Of a stretch of DNA of 64,000 nt, positions 1 to 8,273 are shown one piece after another. The stretch covers positions 1 through 64,000 of the forward strand of contig CANMBS010000009.1 in NCBI GenBank assembly GCA_947496145.1. Direction: 5' to 3'. Under the pieces are notes generated by a model. The model searched no databases, was not told where the DNA came from, and saw only the letters and a program-made list of their open reading frames with translations. Source of the DNA: an uncultured Pseudovibrio sp. (GTDB lineage Bacteria; Pseudomonadota; Alphaproteobacteria; Rhizobiales; Stappiaceae). Each line of letters opens with the position of its first letter. The stretch's first letter is position 1. Position numbers and translations under genes: made by a program.

Positions 1-266
1 GAGTATTTGTGGTGCCACAGGCACATGCGGAGTCGGTCATTCTCAATCCCCTTGTCTTGAGGGTGTTGAAGGACCGCAACGACAACGAGCTTGTGACGGC
101 CCGCTGGCGAGCGGGAGGTTCACAACCTGTAAGACAGTCAGGCGAGTTTATTCCCCCCCGAAGGAGGTGTTGTATTCACCGCCCTCCCGCTCATAGCAAA
201 GGGTTTGCGCTCTACCTATAAAGCAAGCACAAAAAATCCGCCAGTGACGGGAGCGGTAACCGCTGT
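1..266 (-). pseudogene. Degenerate reading frame, possibly Ash/Icd-like phage-satellite leader
   Basis: One minus-strand frame reads protein-like across three in-frame stops (216-218, 138-140, 120-122). It gives TAVTAPVTGGFFVLAL, then after the first stop a stretch ending NTTPPSGGNKLA, and after the last stop an open stretch (1-119) containing SPAGRHKLVVVAVL that runs off the window. Short motifs of the NTPPSGGNKLA type are, from memory, typical of Ash/Icd-like proteins of P4-type phage satellites. That attribution is tentative. The stops mean it is either a decayed gene or an untranslated leader. The same DNA folds into several hairpins (see findings), so a structured RNA is the main alternative. 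Confidence 0.3.
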
Positions 267-504
267 CCTATAAGAGGTTGTGAAGCCTCGTGCATGAGAG
301 TGGAATGAAAACCAGTGGTTGTCAAACTGGCAATTTTTACAGGACTGTGGATGATTGGGGTGTCTTCACTCCGCGCCTGAGAGACTGCATCTCACGCAGC
401 GAAGTCTGTGACCCGCACTCCATCCAGCCTCCCCTTCCTGCACTTGATGCGGGAACCAGAGCGGCGCGAGCAAACGCCTGCAAATTTGGGGGCTTAAAGG
501 CTGA
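267..504. other. Intergenic stretch without a recognisable gene
   Basis: No reading frame here resembles a known protein. The segment contains short inverted repeats on the plus strand: a stem at 274-289 capped by the GNRA-type loop GTGA, and CCAGT/ACTGG at 312-330. I looked for signatures of RNase P RNA, two-piece tmRNA, 6S RNA and a cobalamin riboswitch and found none. Confidence 0.4.
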
Positions 505-530
505 GAGGGCTTGTTGCCCCCTCGCCTTTT
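488..530 (+). terminator. Possible intrinsic terminator
   Basis: GGGGGC at 488-493 can pair with GCCCCC at 516-521, and GAGGG at 505-509 competes for the same partner. A short T-run follows at 527-530. It would end plus-strand transcription from the unexplained region at 1-480. On the minus strand, downstream of the HAD gene, the same hairpin lacks a good T-run. Confidence 0.35.
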
Positions 531-540
531 AGCGGAGTGC

Positions 541-1158
541 CTAGACTGGCAGGCCGAGTTGTTTGAGTTCATCGCGCAGGCTGACGTCGCCTGCAAAGTG
601 GATGCCTTTCATGCCAAGTTTACGTGCAGTCTGGATGTTAGGCAGGGAATCGTCGATGAAAACCAGTTCATTCGGATCGAGCTGATTGCGCTTAAACAGG
701 ACCTCGTAGATTTCTGCATCGGGTTTGACGAGTTTTTCCTCGGCGGAAACAACGGTGTCGATGAAGCTGTCTGCGAGGAACGGGAAGAGGCGCTTGGCGT
801 CTACGAATTTCTCACTGGAGAAGTTGGTAATGGCGTAGAGGGAAACGCCCTTTTCCTTCAGTTCTTTAAGCACTGCCACGTTGTCATGGATTGCACCATC
901 AAGCATTTCCTCCCAGCGCTCAGAGTACGCTCTGATCAGTTCTTCATGCTGGGGGAATTTTTCGATGCGCTCTTTGAGAGCGTCTGCCCATGTGCGCCCC
1001 CGGTCCTGCTCTAAATTCCATTCTGGGTGACATACTTCTTCCAGAAACTTTTTACGTTCTTCTGTGTCGGGGATCAGCTCTTTGTAAAGGTTTTCGGGAT
1101 CCCAAAGGATCAAAACATTGCCAATATCAAATACAACGGCAGTAACTGGTGAGGACAT
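541..1158 (-). CDS. HAD-IA family phosphatase, YihX-like
   Basis: This 205-residue protein has all HAD motifs. The nucleophile motif FDIGNVL carries Asp11 with Gly in place of the second acid, as in the glucose-1-phosphatase YihX. Motif II is ITNFS near residue 110, the motif III lysine lies in KPDAEIYE, and motif IV is FIDDS near residue 170. A cytoplasmic phosphatase acting on a small phosphorylated metabolite is expected. Glucose 1-phosphate is possible, but the substrate cannot be read from the sequence. AGGAG lies about 8 bases before the ATG. It is a single gene with gaps of about 190 bases upstream and more downstream. Confidence 0.8.
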   Translation of the reverse strand: MSSPVTAVVFDIGNVLILWDPENLYKELIPDTEERKKFLEEVCHPEWNLEQDRGRTWADALKERIEKFPQHEELIRAYSERWEEMLDGAIHDNVAVLKELKEKGVSLYAITNFSSEKFVDAKRLFPFLADSFIDTVVSAEEKLVKPDAEIYEVLFKRNQLDPNELVFIDDSLPNIQTARKLGMKGIHFAGDVSLRDELKQLGLPV

Positions 1159-1349
1159 TTGCGCTCCTTAAAGCGTATCTGCAAAACCGGAAACCATTTC
1201 TCGGGGAAGATACACAAACAAAGCTAAAGCAGCTCATTGCCCAAATAAGGGCAAGCTGCCTTAACGCTTAATCTAGCTAACATATATTAGTAGGAGGGTT
1301 GTAGAGCAGATACAATGAGTAGGAACACAAAGGAGGTGAGCGTCCACCC

Positions 1350-1856
1350 TTAACTGTGCAGCGCGATTGTGCCGCTCTGTGCAATGTAAGCAGCAGCTTC
1401 TGCTCCGAACCCGCAACCATGTACAGATAACGGAGCGGTAGAGGCTTCTTCCAGTCTTTCTATAAATTTATGTGCGGATTTTATGTTTGCGAGAAGCTCC
1501 TGCTTGCCTTCCGGCAACCGCAATTTTTCAAGCAAAGATTGCGCCTCTTTTTCTGAACCCGGAGCCTTGCCGTTAAACATGTCGGGCAGAAAGACCAGAT
1601 AGCCCTCTTCGGCAATCCTGGCAGCCTCAAGGATTGCAGCATCAGTTAATCCATACCAATCATGGCAATAGACCAGCACCTGCATCTTCTGAGTGTGTCT
1701 GGGCACGATAATATATGCCAGATTGCGTTGATGGTATTCCACCAAACGCAAGTCGGCGGCCTTAAGGGTAGCCGGGAGGGCAATAGTCGTTGCAGCAATG
1801 ATCATAGGAATGCCGATGTTTCCGATGCTATATATAAAATGTGATGCACGTTTCAA
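1350..1856 (-). CDS. Truncated dienelactone-hydrolase-like protein with signal peptide
   Basis: The 168 residues begin with a signal-peptide-like stretch ending ATLKA, followed by a dienelactone-hydrolase-type core: YCHDWYGL, VFLPDMF and a nucleophile-elbow region HGCGFGAEAA. Family members are about 230 residues with a Cys-Asp-His triad. This protein stops just after the elbow, so the Asp and His parts are absent. At the usual Cys position of G-x-C-x-G it has Gly, with Cys one place earlier. The downstream sequence to 1160 shows no continuation in any frame. The assumed start is TTG without a clear ribosome site; an internal ATG (residue 18) would give a shorter signal peptide. It is probably inactive as a hydrolase or a pseudogene. 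Confidence 0.5.
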   Translation of the reverse strand: MKRASHFIYSIGNIGIPMIIAATTIALPATLKAADLRLVEYHQRNLAYIIVPRHTQKMQVLVYCHDWYGLTDAAILEAARIAEEGYLVFLPDMFNGKAPGSEKEAQSLLEKLRLPEGKQELLANIKSAHKFIERLEEASTAPLSVHGCGFGAEAAAYIAQSGTIALHS

Positions 1857-1937
1857 TATATAACAAATTTTGATATTTCAACCTATGTAAACACGATTGG
1901 CCTGCTATCCCATCTGCCTTTATACGTATAGGCAAGC

Positions 1938-1977
1938 AAAAAAGAAGCCGCACTTCTCCTTTAGGAAAAGTGCGGCT
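1938..1977 (-). terminator. Intrinsic terminator of the ackA operon
   Basis: AGCCGCACTT at 1946-1955 pairs perfectly with AAGTGCGGCT at 1968-1977, and the stem extends inward with one mismatch. On the minus strand a TCTTTTTTG run follows at 1938-1945. It sits 34 bases past the ackA stop. Confidence 0.9.
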
Positions 1978-2010
1978 CAAATGCTGTGATCAAAACCACT
2001 TTAAGGGCGA

Positions 2011-3192
2011 TTACGCCTCGCAGATTGCGCGGGTCTGGCGTGCAATCATGCCTTCTTCATCGGTTGCGATTGCCATGAGCTTAACCTTAGAAGATGGTTT
2101 GGAGATTACAAGCGCGTCTTTTGCGCGGCCCTTGTTTGCTTCTTCATCCAACTCAGCGCCAAGGAATTCAAGACCTTTACAAACGCCAGCGCGGGTCTGA
2201 GAAGAATTCTCACCGATACCACCGGTGAAGACGACTGCATCCAGACCACCCATGACAGCGATCAGGCCACCCATTTCGCGCAGGATACGGTTTTCGTAGT
2301 ATTCCAGTGCACGAGCTGCTACCGGGCTATCGGAGTTCTCCAGATCACGCATATCCTGAGAAATTCCGGAGAGGCCCTTCATGCCGGATTCCTTGTTCAG
2401 CAGGTTCGCAACTTCTTTTGCGGACATGCCGTAGTGGTCCATCATGTAGAACACAACACCAGCATCGATTGTGCCGGAGCGTGTGCCCATTGCCAGACCG
2501 TCCAGCGGGGTGAAGCCCATGGTGGTGGTGACGCACTTGCCGTTTTCAATCGCACACATGGACGCGCCGTTACCCAGATGAGCAACAACAACTTTGCCAT
2601 TCGCAACTTCCGGGGCAACGTTGTGCAGCTCTTCTGCAATGTAGTGGAAGGACTGACCATGCATGCCGTAGCGACGTACGCCCTCTTCATAGTACTTGAG
2701 AGGAATAGCGTAGGCTTCGTTCTTGAATTCCTGAGTGCGGTGGAACGCGGTGTCGAAGCAAGCAACGTTTGGCTTGCCCGGGAATGCTTCTTTCGCGCCC
2801 TGAATACCCGCCAGGTTGTGCGGGTTGTGCAGAGGAGCCAGATCGTTGAAGGTTTCCAGCTCAGCAAACACCTCGTCGGTTACCAGAACCGGTGCGGAGT
2901 ATTTTGCAGAACCATGTACAACGCGGTGACCGATTGCGTCCACTTCAAGTTCAGAGTCGAACTCTTTAAGCAGAGCAAGGATAACCTGAAGCGCTGTGTT
3001 GTGGTTCTTTGCTTCTTCGTCAGAAAGTGCGCGATCCATGATCACTGCACCTTCAGCAGACTTGCCTTTGATCCATGCGGATGCGCCAAGGCCGTCAATC
3101 TGACCGGAAAGAACGCTTTCTTCGCCTTTGAACAGCTGGAACTTGATGGAGGATGAACCAGCGTTCAGAACAAGGATAGTTTCGATTGTCAT
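2011..3192 (-). CDS. ackA: Acetate kinase
   Basis: The enzyme interconverts acetyl phosphate plus ADP and acetate plus ATP in the cytoplasm. The 393-residue protein has full family length. The N-terminal phosphate-binding motif LNAGSSSIKF starts near residue 9, followed by GHRVVHG, HLGNGASMCAI and the second ATPase-fold signature GFTPLDGLAMGTRSGT. It lies 27 bases downstream of the phosphotransacetylase fusion gene on the same strand and ends at a strong terminator, so the two form an operon. Together they would convert acyl-CoA to acyl phosphate and then to acid with ATP formation. Related butyrate kinases exist, but the motif set fits acetate kinase. Confidence 0.95.
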   Translation of the reverse strand: MTIETILVLNAGSSSIKFQLFKGEESVLSGQIDGLGASAWIKGKSAEGAVIMDRALSDEEAKNHNTALQVILALLKEFDSELEVDAIGHRVVHGSAKYSAPVLVTDEVFAELETFNDLAPLHNPHNLAGIQGAKEAFPGKPNVACFDTAFHRTQEFKNEAYAIPLKYYEEGVRRYGMHGQSFHYIAEELHNVAPEVANGKVVVAHLGNGASMCAIENGKCVTTTMGFTPLDGLAMGTRSGTIDAGVVFYMMDHYGMSAKEVANLLNKESGMKGLSGISQDMRDLENSDSPVAARALEYYENRILREMGGLIAVMGGLDAVVFTGGIGENSSQTRAGVCKGLEFLGAELDEEANKGRAKDALVISKPSSKVKLMAIATDEEGMIARQTRAICEA

Positions 3193-3219
3193 TTTTATAT
3201 TTTTCTCGCTATTTCCGAA

Positions 3220-4641
3220 TTACTCAGCAGCTTCCGCCAGTTCCTGTTCGCCACTGAACGCTGCGCCGTTGCGCAGGTAGTAGTCGTACATGGAGGCCAG
3301 AGCACAGGACACGAGACGTGCGCGGTCATTGTCTGCGCGGCTGGTGAGGATGATCGGCACGCGAGCACCGGTTACGAGACCAGCGGTTTCAGCATGTGCA
3401 AGGAAGGTAAGTTCCTTAACAACCATGTTGCCAGCTTCGAGGTTAGGAACAACCAGAACTTCTGCGCGGCCTGCAACAACGGACTCGATGCCCTTTGTTT
3501 TCGCTGCTTCCATGTCAATCGCGTTGTCCATCGCCAGAGGACCGTCAACGATACCGCCTTTGATCTGACCACGGTCAGCCATTTTGGAGAGCACTGCTGC
3601 GTCGATGGTGGATGGGATTGCCGGGTTAACAGTTTCCAGAGCGGACAGGATACCGACTTTGGGTGGCTCAAGACCGATGGAGCGGGCAACGTCGATTGCG
3701 TTCTGGGTGATGTCAACTTTTGCAGTCAGGTCTGGTGCAATGTTGATTGCAGCGTCAGACACGATCAGCGGCGTTTCGCGGCCCGGAACGTCCATTACAA
3801 ATGCGTGGGACAGGCGACGCTTGGTGCGCAGACCACCTTCGCGCTTCACAACGTGGCGCAGCAGGTCGTCGGTGTGCAGGTGACCCTTCATCACGGAACG
3901 AACGCGGCCTTCGTGTACCAGCGCGATTGCTTTTGCAGCGGCGGAACCTTCGTCAGGTGTGTCGATCAGCTCGTATTCGGAGATATCAACGCCGATTTTT
4001 TCTGCTGCTGCTTTGATGCGCTTTTCAGGGCCACACAGGATTGGAATGATCAGGCCAGCTTTTGCAGCCATAACCGCACCACCGAGGGAGTTTGCATCAT
4101 CCGGGCAAACAACTGAGGTAGGGATTGCCGGAAGCTGGGAAGCGGTTGCAACCAGACGGTCGAAGTGCTGGTGGCGCTTCATCAGCAGGCCTGGCAGCTC
4201 TTCTGCATCGTAAGAGATAGATTCGGTCGGGGCCTGAACGCGGGCTTCACCTTCAGCAACCAGAGTGCCGTCGTCTACCTTAACAGTGGTGGACAGGCGA
4301 ACGACGTTGTCTGCAAGCTTTTCAAGCACAGTCACGGTAACGTCGAGAACCTGATCAACTTTCACCTTGTTGTGGAAGGAGAGTGTCTGATCCTGATAGA
4401 CGCAGCCCGGACCCGGGAGGTAGTTACCAACTACCGCAGAAATCAGGGATGCACCCCACATGAATGGTGCAGATGGACCATCTTTCTTTTCAATGCCTTC
4501 CCACTGTGCATTTGGCAGGTGCAGTGGGTTGATGTTGCCAGATGCGTGCGCAAAGACATACAGGTCGTTTGCTGTGCAAATGCGGGAGCGCGTTACGGTA
4601 TCTCCGACCTGGATTTGGTCATAGGTCCGATTAGTAGCCAT
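3220..4641 (-). CDS. Bifunctional enoyl-CoA hydratase (MaoC)/phosphate acetyltransferase
   Basis: The 473 residues fall into an N-terminal MaoC-like hotdog domain (about 1-140, with FAHASGNINPLH) and a C-terminal PTA/PTB phosphotransacylase domain (about 165-460, with VMKGHLHTDDLL and later SDAAINIAPDL). The fusion is well known in alphaproteobacteria. The C-terminal half transfers acyl groups from CoA to phosphate. The hotdog half may hydrate an enoyl-CoA or only shape acyl-CoA binding. Position directly before ackA supports acetate or short-chain acyl-CoA overflow metabolism. GAGG lies about 7 bases before the ATG. Which acyl chain is preferred cannot be told from sequence. Confidence 0.9.
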   Translation of the reverse strand: MATNRTYDQIQVGDTVTRSRICTANDLYVFAHASGNINPLHLPNAQWEGIEKKDGPSAPFMWGASLISAVVGNYLPGPGCVYQDQTLSFHNKVKVDQVLDVTVTVLEKLADNVVRLSTTVKVDDGTLVAEGEARVQAPTESISYDAEELPGLLMKRHQHFDRLVATASQLPAIPTSVVCPDDANSLGGAVMAAKAGLIIPILCGPEKRIKAAAEKIGVDISEYELIDTPDEGSAAAKAIALVHEGRVRSVMKGHLHTDDLLRHVVKREGGLRTKRRLSHAFVMDVPGRETPLIVSDAAINIAPDLTAKVDITQNAIDVARSIGLEPPKVGILSALETVNPAIPSTIDAAVLSKMADRGQIKGGIVDGPLAMDNAIDMEAAKTKGIESVVAGRAEVLVVPNLEAGNMVVKELTFLAHAETAGLVTGARVPIILTSRADNDRARLVSCALASMYDYYLRNGAAFSGEQELAEAAE

Positions 4642-4926
4642 TGAAAGCCTCTTCTCTTATTAAAATACCGCTGTCATCCAAACTCAAAATCCTACACGGC
4701 AAGGCTATTGAGGGGAGGTCTCAACCTAACTACCGCAGCTTTTGGACGATACAACGATATGTGCGTTAAATTCTTCGCCAAGCTTGAGGCGCTTATTCAA
4801 CATTTGGACTAACAAATCTATGGGTAAAAAACACAAAACTGCGGTTTTTCGCGATCTGCGAAGTTATGACACATCATTCTTTAGGTTACAGCACAATATT
4901 TTACGTAAATTCTCGTAGAAGTACCA

Positions 4927-5562
4927 TTAGCAGCTTTTCTTATATTCCACGCATTTAACTTGCCGCGGCTGAAGAACAAAATTGTCATGAAGGTTAATCG
5001 TCAGGAAGTCCTTTGAAGAACCGTAAAATATTCTTCCAAGATTTGCCACAAGCGAGCCAAGGATCGGGCTATAGTCAAAATTAGCGGTAGAAATGACATA
5101 GGTTTCCCCGTCTTTAAGCATATCCGCAGAGAGCTCGAATGCATCGAATACAGACCTTTTAGGCCAAGGTTGCTGTTCTACGTTCCCCCAACTCCAGATG
5201 ACTTTTGCAACCTCACCTTTAATCTCAATCATACCAACTCTCACGTCCAGCGAACCAATATCAAAAGGGTCCATCTGATGCGCCATTGCAAGGTTGATAT
5301 CATCCATATCACGGCTCACGTCCTCAGAGCGCGCAACAAGATCAGCCAGCGAGAAGCCTGCTTTACTCACACGAAGGTTATGTGAGACTGCCACTGAAAG
5401 CTCCAGTGTGCCGAGAAACAGAAAAAGCAAAAGTGGAAGAATTATTGAAAACTCAACAGCAGCTACACCAGACTCACTGCGGCGCAGGAGATTCACCTTC
5501 TTCGCGAATTTATGAAATGCTTTCATAGTCTTAATACTCTTTGCAGAGCTAGAAGGGCTCAT
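4927..5562 (-). CDS. TadE/TadG-like pilus assembly protein
   Basis: A TadE-like segment, GVAAVEFSIILPLLLFLFLG near residues 32-51, resembles the processing and membrane region of pseudopilins and is followed by a periplasmic domain of about 160 residues. Such proteins are minor pilin-like components of the Tad export machine, probably processed by the CpaA/TadV peptidase. Its first 14 bases overlap the end of the next TadE-like gene, so translation is probably coupled. The C-terminus has two cysteines (VKCVEYKKSC). The gene is short for TadG, which has a VWA domain, so I call it TadE-like. Confidence 0.75.
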   Translation of the reverse strand: MSPSSSAKSIKTMKAFHKFAKKVNLLRRSESGVAAVEFSIILPLLLFLFLGTLELSVAVSHNLRVSKAGFSLADLVARSEDVSRDMDDINLAMAHQMDPFDIGSLDVRVGMIEIKGEVAKVIWSWGNVEQQPWPKRSVFDAFELSADMLKDGETYVISTANFDYSPILGSLVANLGRIFYGSSKDFLTINLHDNFVLQPRQVKCVEYKKSC

Positions 5563-6130
5563 TCTTAAAAATTTCAGTGGCGAGTATCATCTTTTCACCG
5601 GCGTCAGTATCACCAAATATGTTGGCGATCTTTGTTGTAATCAAAGGCCAGGCGCAAGCCACTTTTACGACCACAATGGAATTGCGTTCTCCCGGTTCCC
5701 AGACTGGCGGAATGTCAACCTTACCATCTTTGACCATTGGTTTGGGCGGCTTGATATCGCCAAAAGTCGGGTATTCATGGACAGTAATGTACATATCGTT
5801 TTGAACGATGTTCAGAAGTCCTGCCCCTTCCTCAAGAATTCTTTCCTTAAATTTTGCCAGATCGTACTCGTCCCCGGCAGGCGAATAAAACACCTGCCCT
5901 GTCCGAATCTCGCGTGAGACTTGCGCAACAGCGCCTTCAAGCACCACCTCCGCCAGAAAAACCATTCCCAGTTCTAAAGTTGCCAGCACTATTAAAAAAA
6001 GGGGAGGAGCGATAAATGCAAACTCAATTGCAGTTACACCGCGAATATCGGCGAGGAAACCTCGCAGACTACGCTTTTCAGCGTTGGCCGATGTTTTTCT
6101 GTTCCTGAGCAAAGACCTGAGACGTGGCAC
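5549..6130 (-). CDS. TadE-like pseudopilin
   Basis: The 193-residue protein has a basic N-terminus, then GVTAIEFAFIAPPLFLIVLA (about residues 31-50), the TadE signature with a glycine before the cleavage site and the conserved glutamate at +5. A periplasmic domain follows. It lies between a CpaC-N-like gene (14 bases upstream) and a second TadE-like gene that it overlaps. The three form one transcription unit (6651 to 4927) set apart from the main Tad operon. A role in Flp pilus assembly is inferred from the family and context. Confidence 0.8.
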   Translation of the reverse strand: MPRLRSLLRNRKTSANAEKRSLRGFLADIRGVTAIEFAFIAPPLFLIVLATLELGMVFLAEVVLEGAVAQVSREIRTGQVFYSPAGDEYDLAKFKERILEEGAGLLNIVQNDMYITVHEYPTFGDIKPPKPMVKDGKVDIPPVWEPGERNSIVVVKVACAWPLITTKIANIFGDTDAGEKMILATEIFKNEPF

Positions 6131-6144
6131 AATTGCCCTCCTGC

Positions 6145-6651
6145 CTAGTTGCCGTTCGCCGAAATTGCGTCTTCTCCGAGTGCGTTGCGAACAGCAATTG
6201 TGCCAGCAACCTGAGAAATCCTGCGCGGATCATCACCGAGACGAAGAACTTCCTGACAATTAGGGTTACAGGCGTAAGTAAAGCGGCGGCTGTTACGTTG
6301 AACAGCTACATATCCTGTCATCTCAGCGGTTACCGTGATCATTTCTTCCACCACGGGCTCTGAGACCTCATTAAGTACGACCAGATTTGTTGAGCCATAG
6401 GACTTTCCAGTGATCACAATTGTCCGACGATCATGAATCGTGACATCTGCGATACTGGGATTTCCAAGGATGATTGTTTCTGCTGGCTCGTCCAGCCGGA
6501 ACACTTTTGCCTGATCGGCAACCACCATTACCTCTGCTTGCGCAGGCGCGATCATTGCAATGGATGAACCAACAATCATCGCAGTCAGAGCCATCTGCGG
6601 CGCAGTCGTCAACATGCGATCAACGATCTTTCTTTGCAGCTTCCAAACCAC
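6145..6651 (-). CDS. Pilus assembly protein with secretin-type N-terminal domain
   Basis: The protein has a signal peptide ending APAQA near residue 39, then a domain with VFRLDEPAETIILGNPSIADV and TNLVVLNE. This is the pattern of the short N-terminal domain of CpaC/RcpA secretins (T2SS-T3SS pilus N-domain). Here it stands alone without the secretin barrel (168 residues against about 480 in full CpaC). Two cysteines near the C-terminus (YACNPNCQEV) could form a disulfide. It heads the unit with the two TadE-like genes. It may be a periplasmic accessory of the pilus secretin; that role is inferred. Confidence 0.75.
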   Translation of the reverse strand: MVWKLQRKIVDRMLTTAPQMALTAMIVGSSIAMIAPAQAEVMVVADQAKVFRLDEPAETIILGNPSIADVTIHDRRTIVITGKSYGSTNLVVLNEVSEPVVEEMITVTAEMTGYVAVQRNSRRFTYACNPNCQEVLRLGDDPRRISQVAGTIAVRNALGEDAISANGN

Positions 6652-6785
6652 GGTATCCCCACCAAATAACTGTTAAATTTTACACGTTATTTGTGAGGTA
6701 TTCTTAGTGAATGAATACCTAATAGACAGACGTTGACGACCGTAATCGGCCACTAAGTCTCTTCATGGTTAACCCGTGGTAAATC

Positions 6786-7661
6786 TCAGGTGTTGGGAAG
6801 CCGCCGGATGGATGTAAGCTGCCCAAACTCACTTTCTAAGATACGTGCCAGAGCACCTTCAAGATTCTCGTAGGCCACTGTCATTGTGTATCCGTTTGCA
6901 TGTAGCAGCGTTTCGGGATCTGACATGACACCCACATGCCCTTTCCAGAACATCAGATCTCCTCGTGTGAGCGATGGCAGACCACTTGAGAAGTCCAGAG
7001 CCTCTCCAAGAGATGCTTCCTGCATATCCGCATCACGCGGTGCATTTATGCCAACGGTTTGCAGCGAGAGCTGGATGAAGCCGGAACAATCTACTCCTAA
7101 TGTGGAACGGCCACCCCAAAGATAAGGGGTTCCGAGCATGGTTTCTGCTGTTGTCACCCAGTCCTGAGCTTTGTGGGAAAGGTCTACCAAGTGGCGGTTG
7201 ACGACAAAAGAACCATCAGCCAGTTCGGCAAATTCCAATCCACGGGTGGTCTGGTAACCGACGACTTTAACCAGTGAGCCCATGGAGATTTGCCCCAGAA
7301 CTGTGCGTTTCATTTCCGCTTCGGGATACCTGTAGGTGCGCAGGGCTGCTACTCGATGTGTTGACGTTTCGGCAGACCCGAGTGCACTGGTGGGAAGCCA
7401 GCCCACATAACCGTCAGTCTGAAGCTGTCCCCATGACCAGTCGTCCGGTGTCGTTTCAAAAACGCGAAAGCTCTCTCCAAAATTCAGCTCAGTATCGATG
7501 CCAGCTGACAAGTCCGGGTGTGGGCGCAGGGCAACAAGATCGGCAGTTACGCAATAATCAGTACCGTCCACGAACTTTTCTGCGGTCACCTTCCCCATGT
7601 ATTGAGAGGAAGCCAGATCAGGTCTTACCGGATGCAACCGGCGATCAAGTTGGGTGCTCAT
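6786..7661 (-). CDS. NlpC/P60 (C40) cell-wall peptidase with SH3-like domains
   Basis: Residues 25-160 look like two bacterial SH3-type wall-binding domains. The NlpC/P60 catalytic domain follows, with Cys192 (GVDCSGF), His242 (GHVGV) and His254 (LLHANG) as the likely triad. The architecture matches gamma-D-glutamyl dipeptidyl-peptidases that trim peptidoglycan stem peptides or recycled muropeptides. No signal peptide is visible, so it may act in the cytoplasm on recycled wall peptides. On the same strand it is followed by the CpaC-N-like gene after 134 bases, with no sign that it belongs to the pilus operon. Confidence 0.85.
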   Translation of the reverse strand: MSTQLDRRLHPVRPDLASSQYMGKVTAEKFVDGTDYCVTADLVALRPHPDLSAGIDTELNFGESFRVFETTPDDWSWGQLQTDGYVGWLPTSALGSAETSTHRVAALRTYRYPEAEMKRTVLGQISMGSLVKVVGYQTTRGLEFAELADGSFVVNRHLVDLSHKAQDWVTTAETMLGTPYLWGGRSTLGVDCSGFIQLSLQTVGINAPRDADMQEASLGEALDFSSGLPSLTRGDLMFWKGHVGVMSDPETLLHANGYTMTVAYENLEGALARILESEFGQLTSIRRLPNT

Positions 7662-7813
7662 GAGGACAACTTTCTTATGAAACTGACAGGACTATAGCAG
7701 CTTATTCAGAGTGCTTTATCTTCGCAGGTTTCGATTGGCGTTCACAGAGAACCCCGGTACTTTATTTGAGAAATTTACTGCCAGCTAAGTGAACTTATCT
7801 GATCAGACTTATC

Positions 7814-8164
7814 TTAGCGAGGCAGTTCCTGCGCTTTTTCTGAGACAAGGTCGCCTAAGCGTTCCAGATACAAGGCTCCCGCAACCGTGCGCGTTATCAC
7901 AACATTGCGGCGGTCATTTTCATCCCGCTTTCTGGAAAGCAGCTTGTTTGCCCCAAGCGTGTCCAACGCGCGCGTAATCGCAGGTTTCGTAACCTCCAAT
8001 TTCTGCGCTAATCCACGAACGGTGTGAGGTGGTGGCTCAAGATATACAGTTAAAAGAATAGACATTTGGCGAGCAGTCAAATCCTGATCTGCTGCGCGTA
8101 CCAATTCCAACACTACATCATGCCATAGCTTAAGCGCCTGCGAGGGGCGGATCTCTACGGGCAT
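7814..8164 (-). CDS. MarR-family transcriptional regulator
   Basis: The 116-residue protein is one winged-helix domain. The recognition-helix region is LAQKLEVTKPAITRALDTL and the wing is RKRDENDRRNVVITRT, both typical of MarR proteins, which bind DNA as dimers and often respond to small phenolic or toxic ligands. It lies between the aminopeptidase gene (109 bases upstream) and the NlpC/P60 gene on the same strand. Its target is unknown; I saw no clear palindrome in its own upstream region. Confidence 0.8.
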   Translation of the reverse strand: MPVEIRPSQALKLWHDVVLELVRAADQDLTARQMSILLTVYLEPPPHTVRGLAQKLEVTKPAITRALDTLGANKLLSRKRDENDRRNVVITRTVAGALYLERLGDLVSEKAQELPR

Positions 8165-8273
8165 ATTTAATCGTCCTAATCCCTATTGCAGGCTAAACAC
8201 TAGCCTGCAAAACATTTCGGGACCCTTACCAGATTGAGGTATTGGGGATTATTGACAGTTGAAACCTGCGAAA

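Noticed and set aside
1-540. RNase P RNA, two-piece tmRNA or cobalamin riboswitch
   Set aside because: The diagnostic motifs (GAGGAAAGTCC for RNase P, a tag frame starting AND and ending soon at a stop, a B12 box with partner helices) are absent. The bases encoding NDNE at 77-91 do not continue as a tag peptide.
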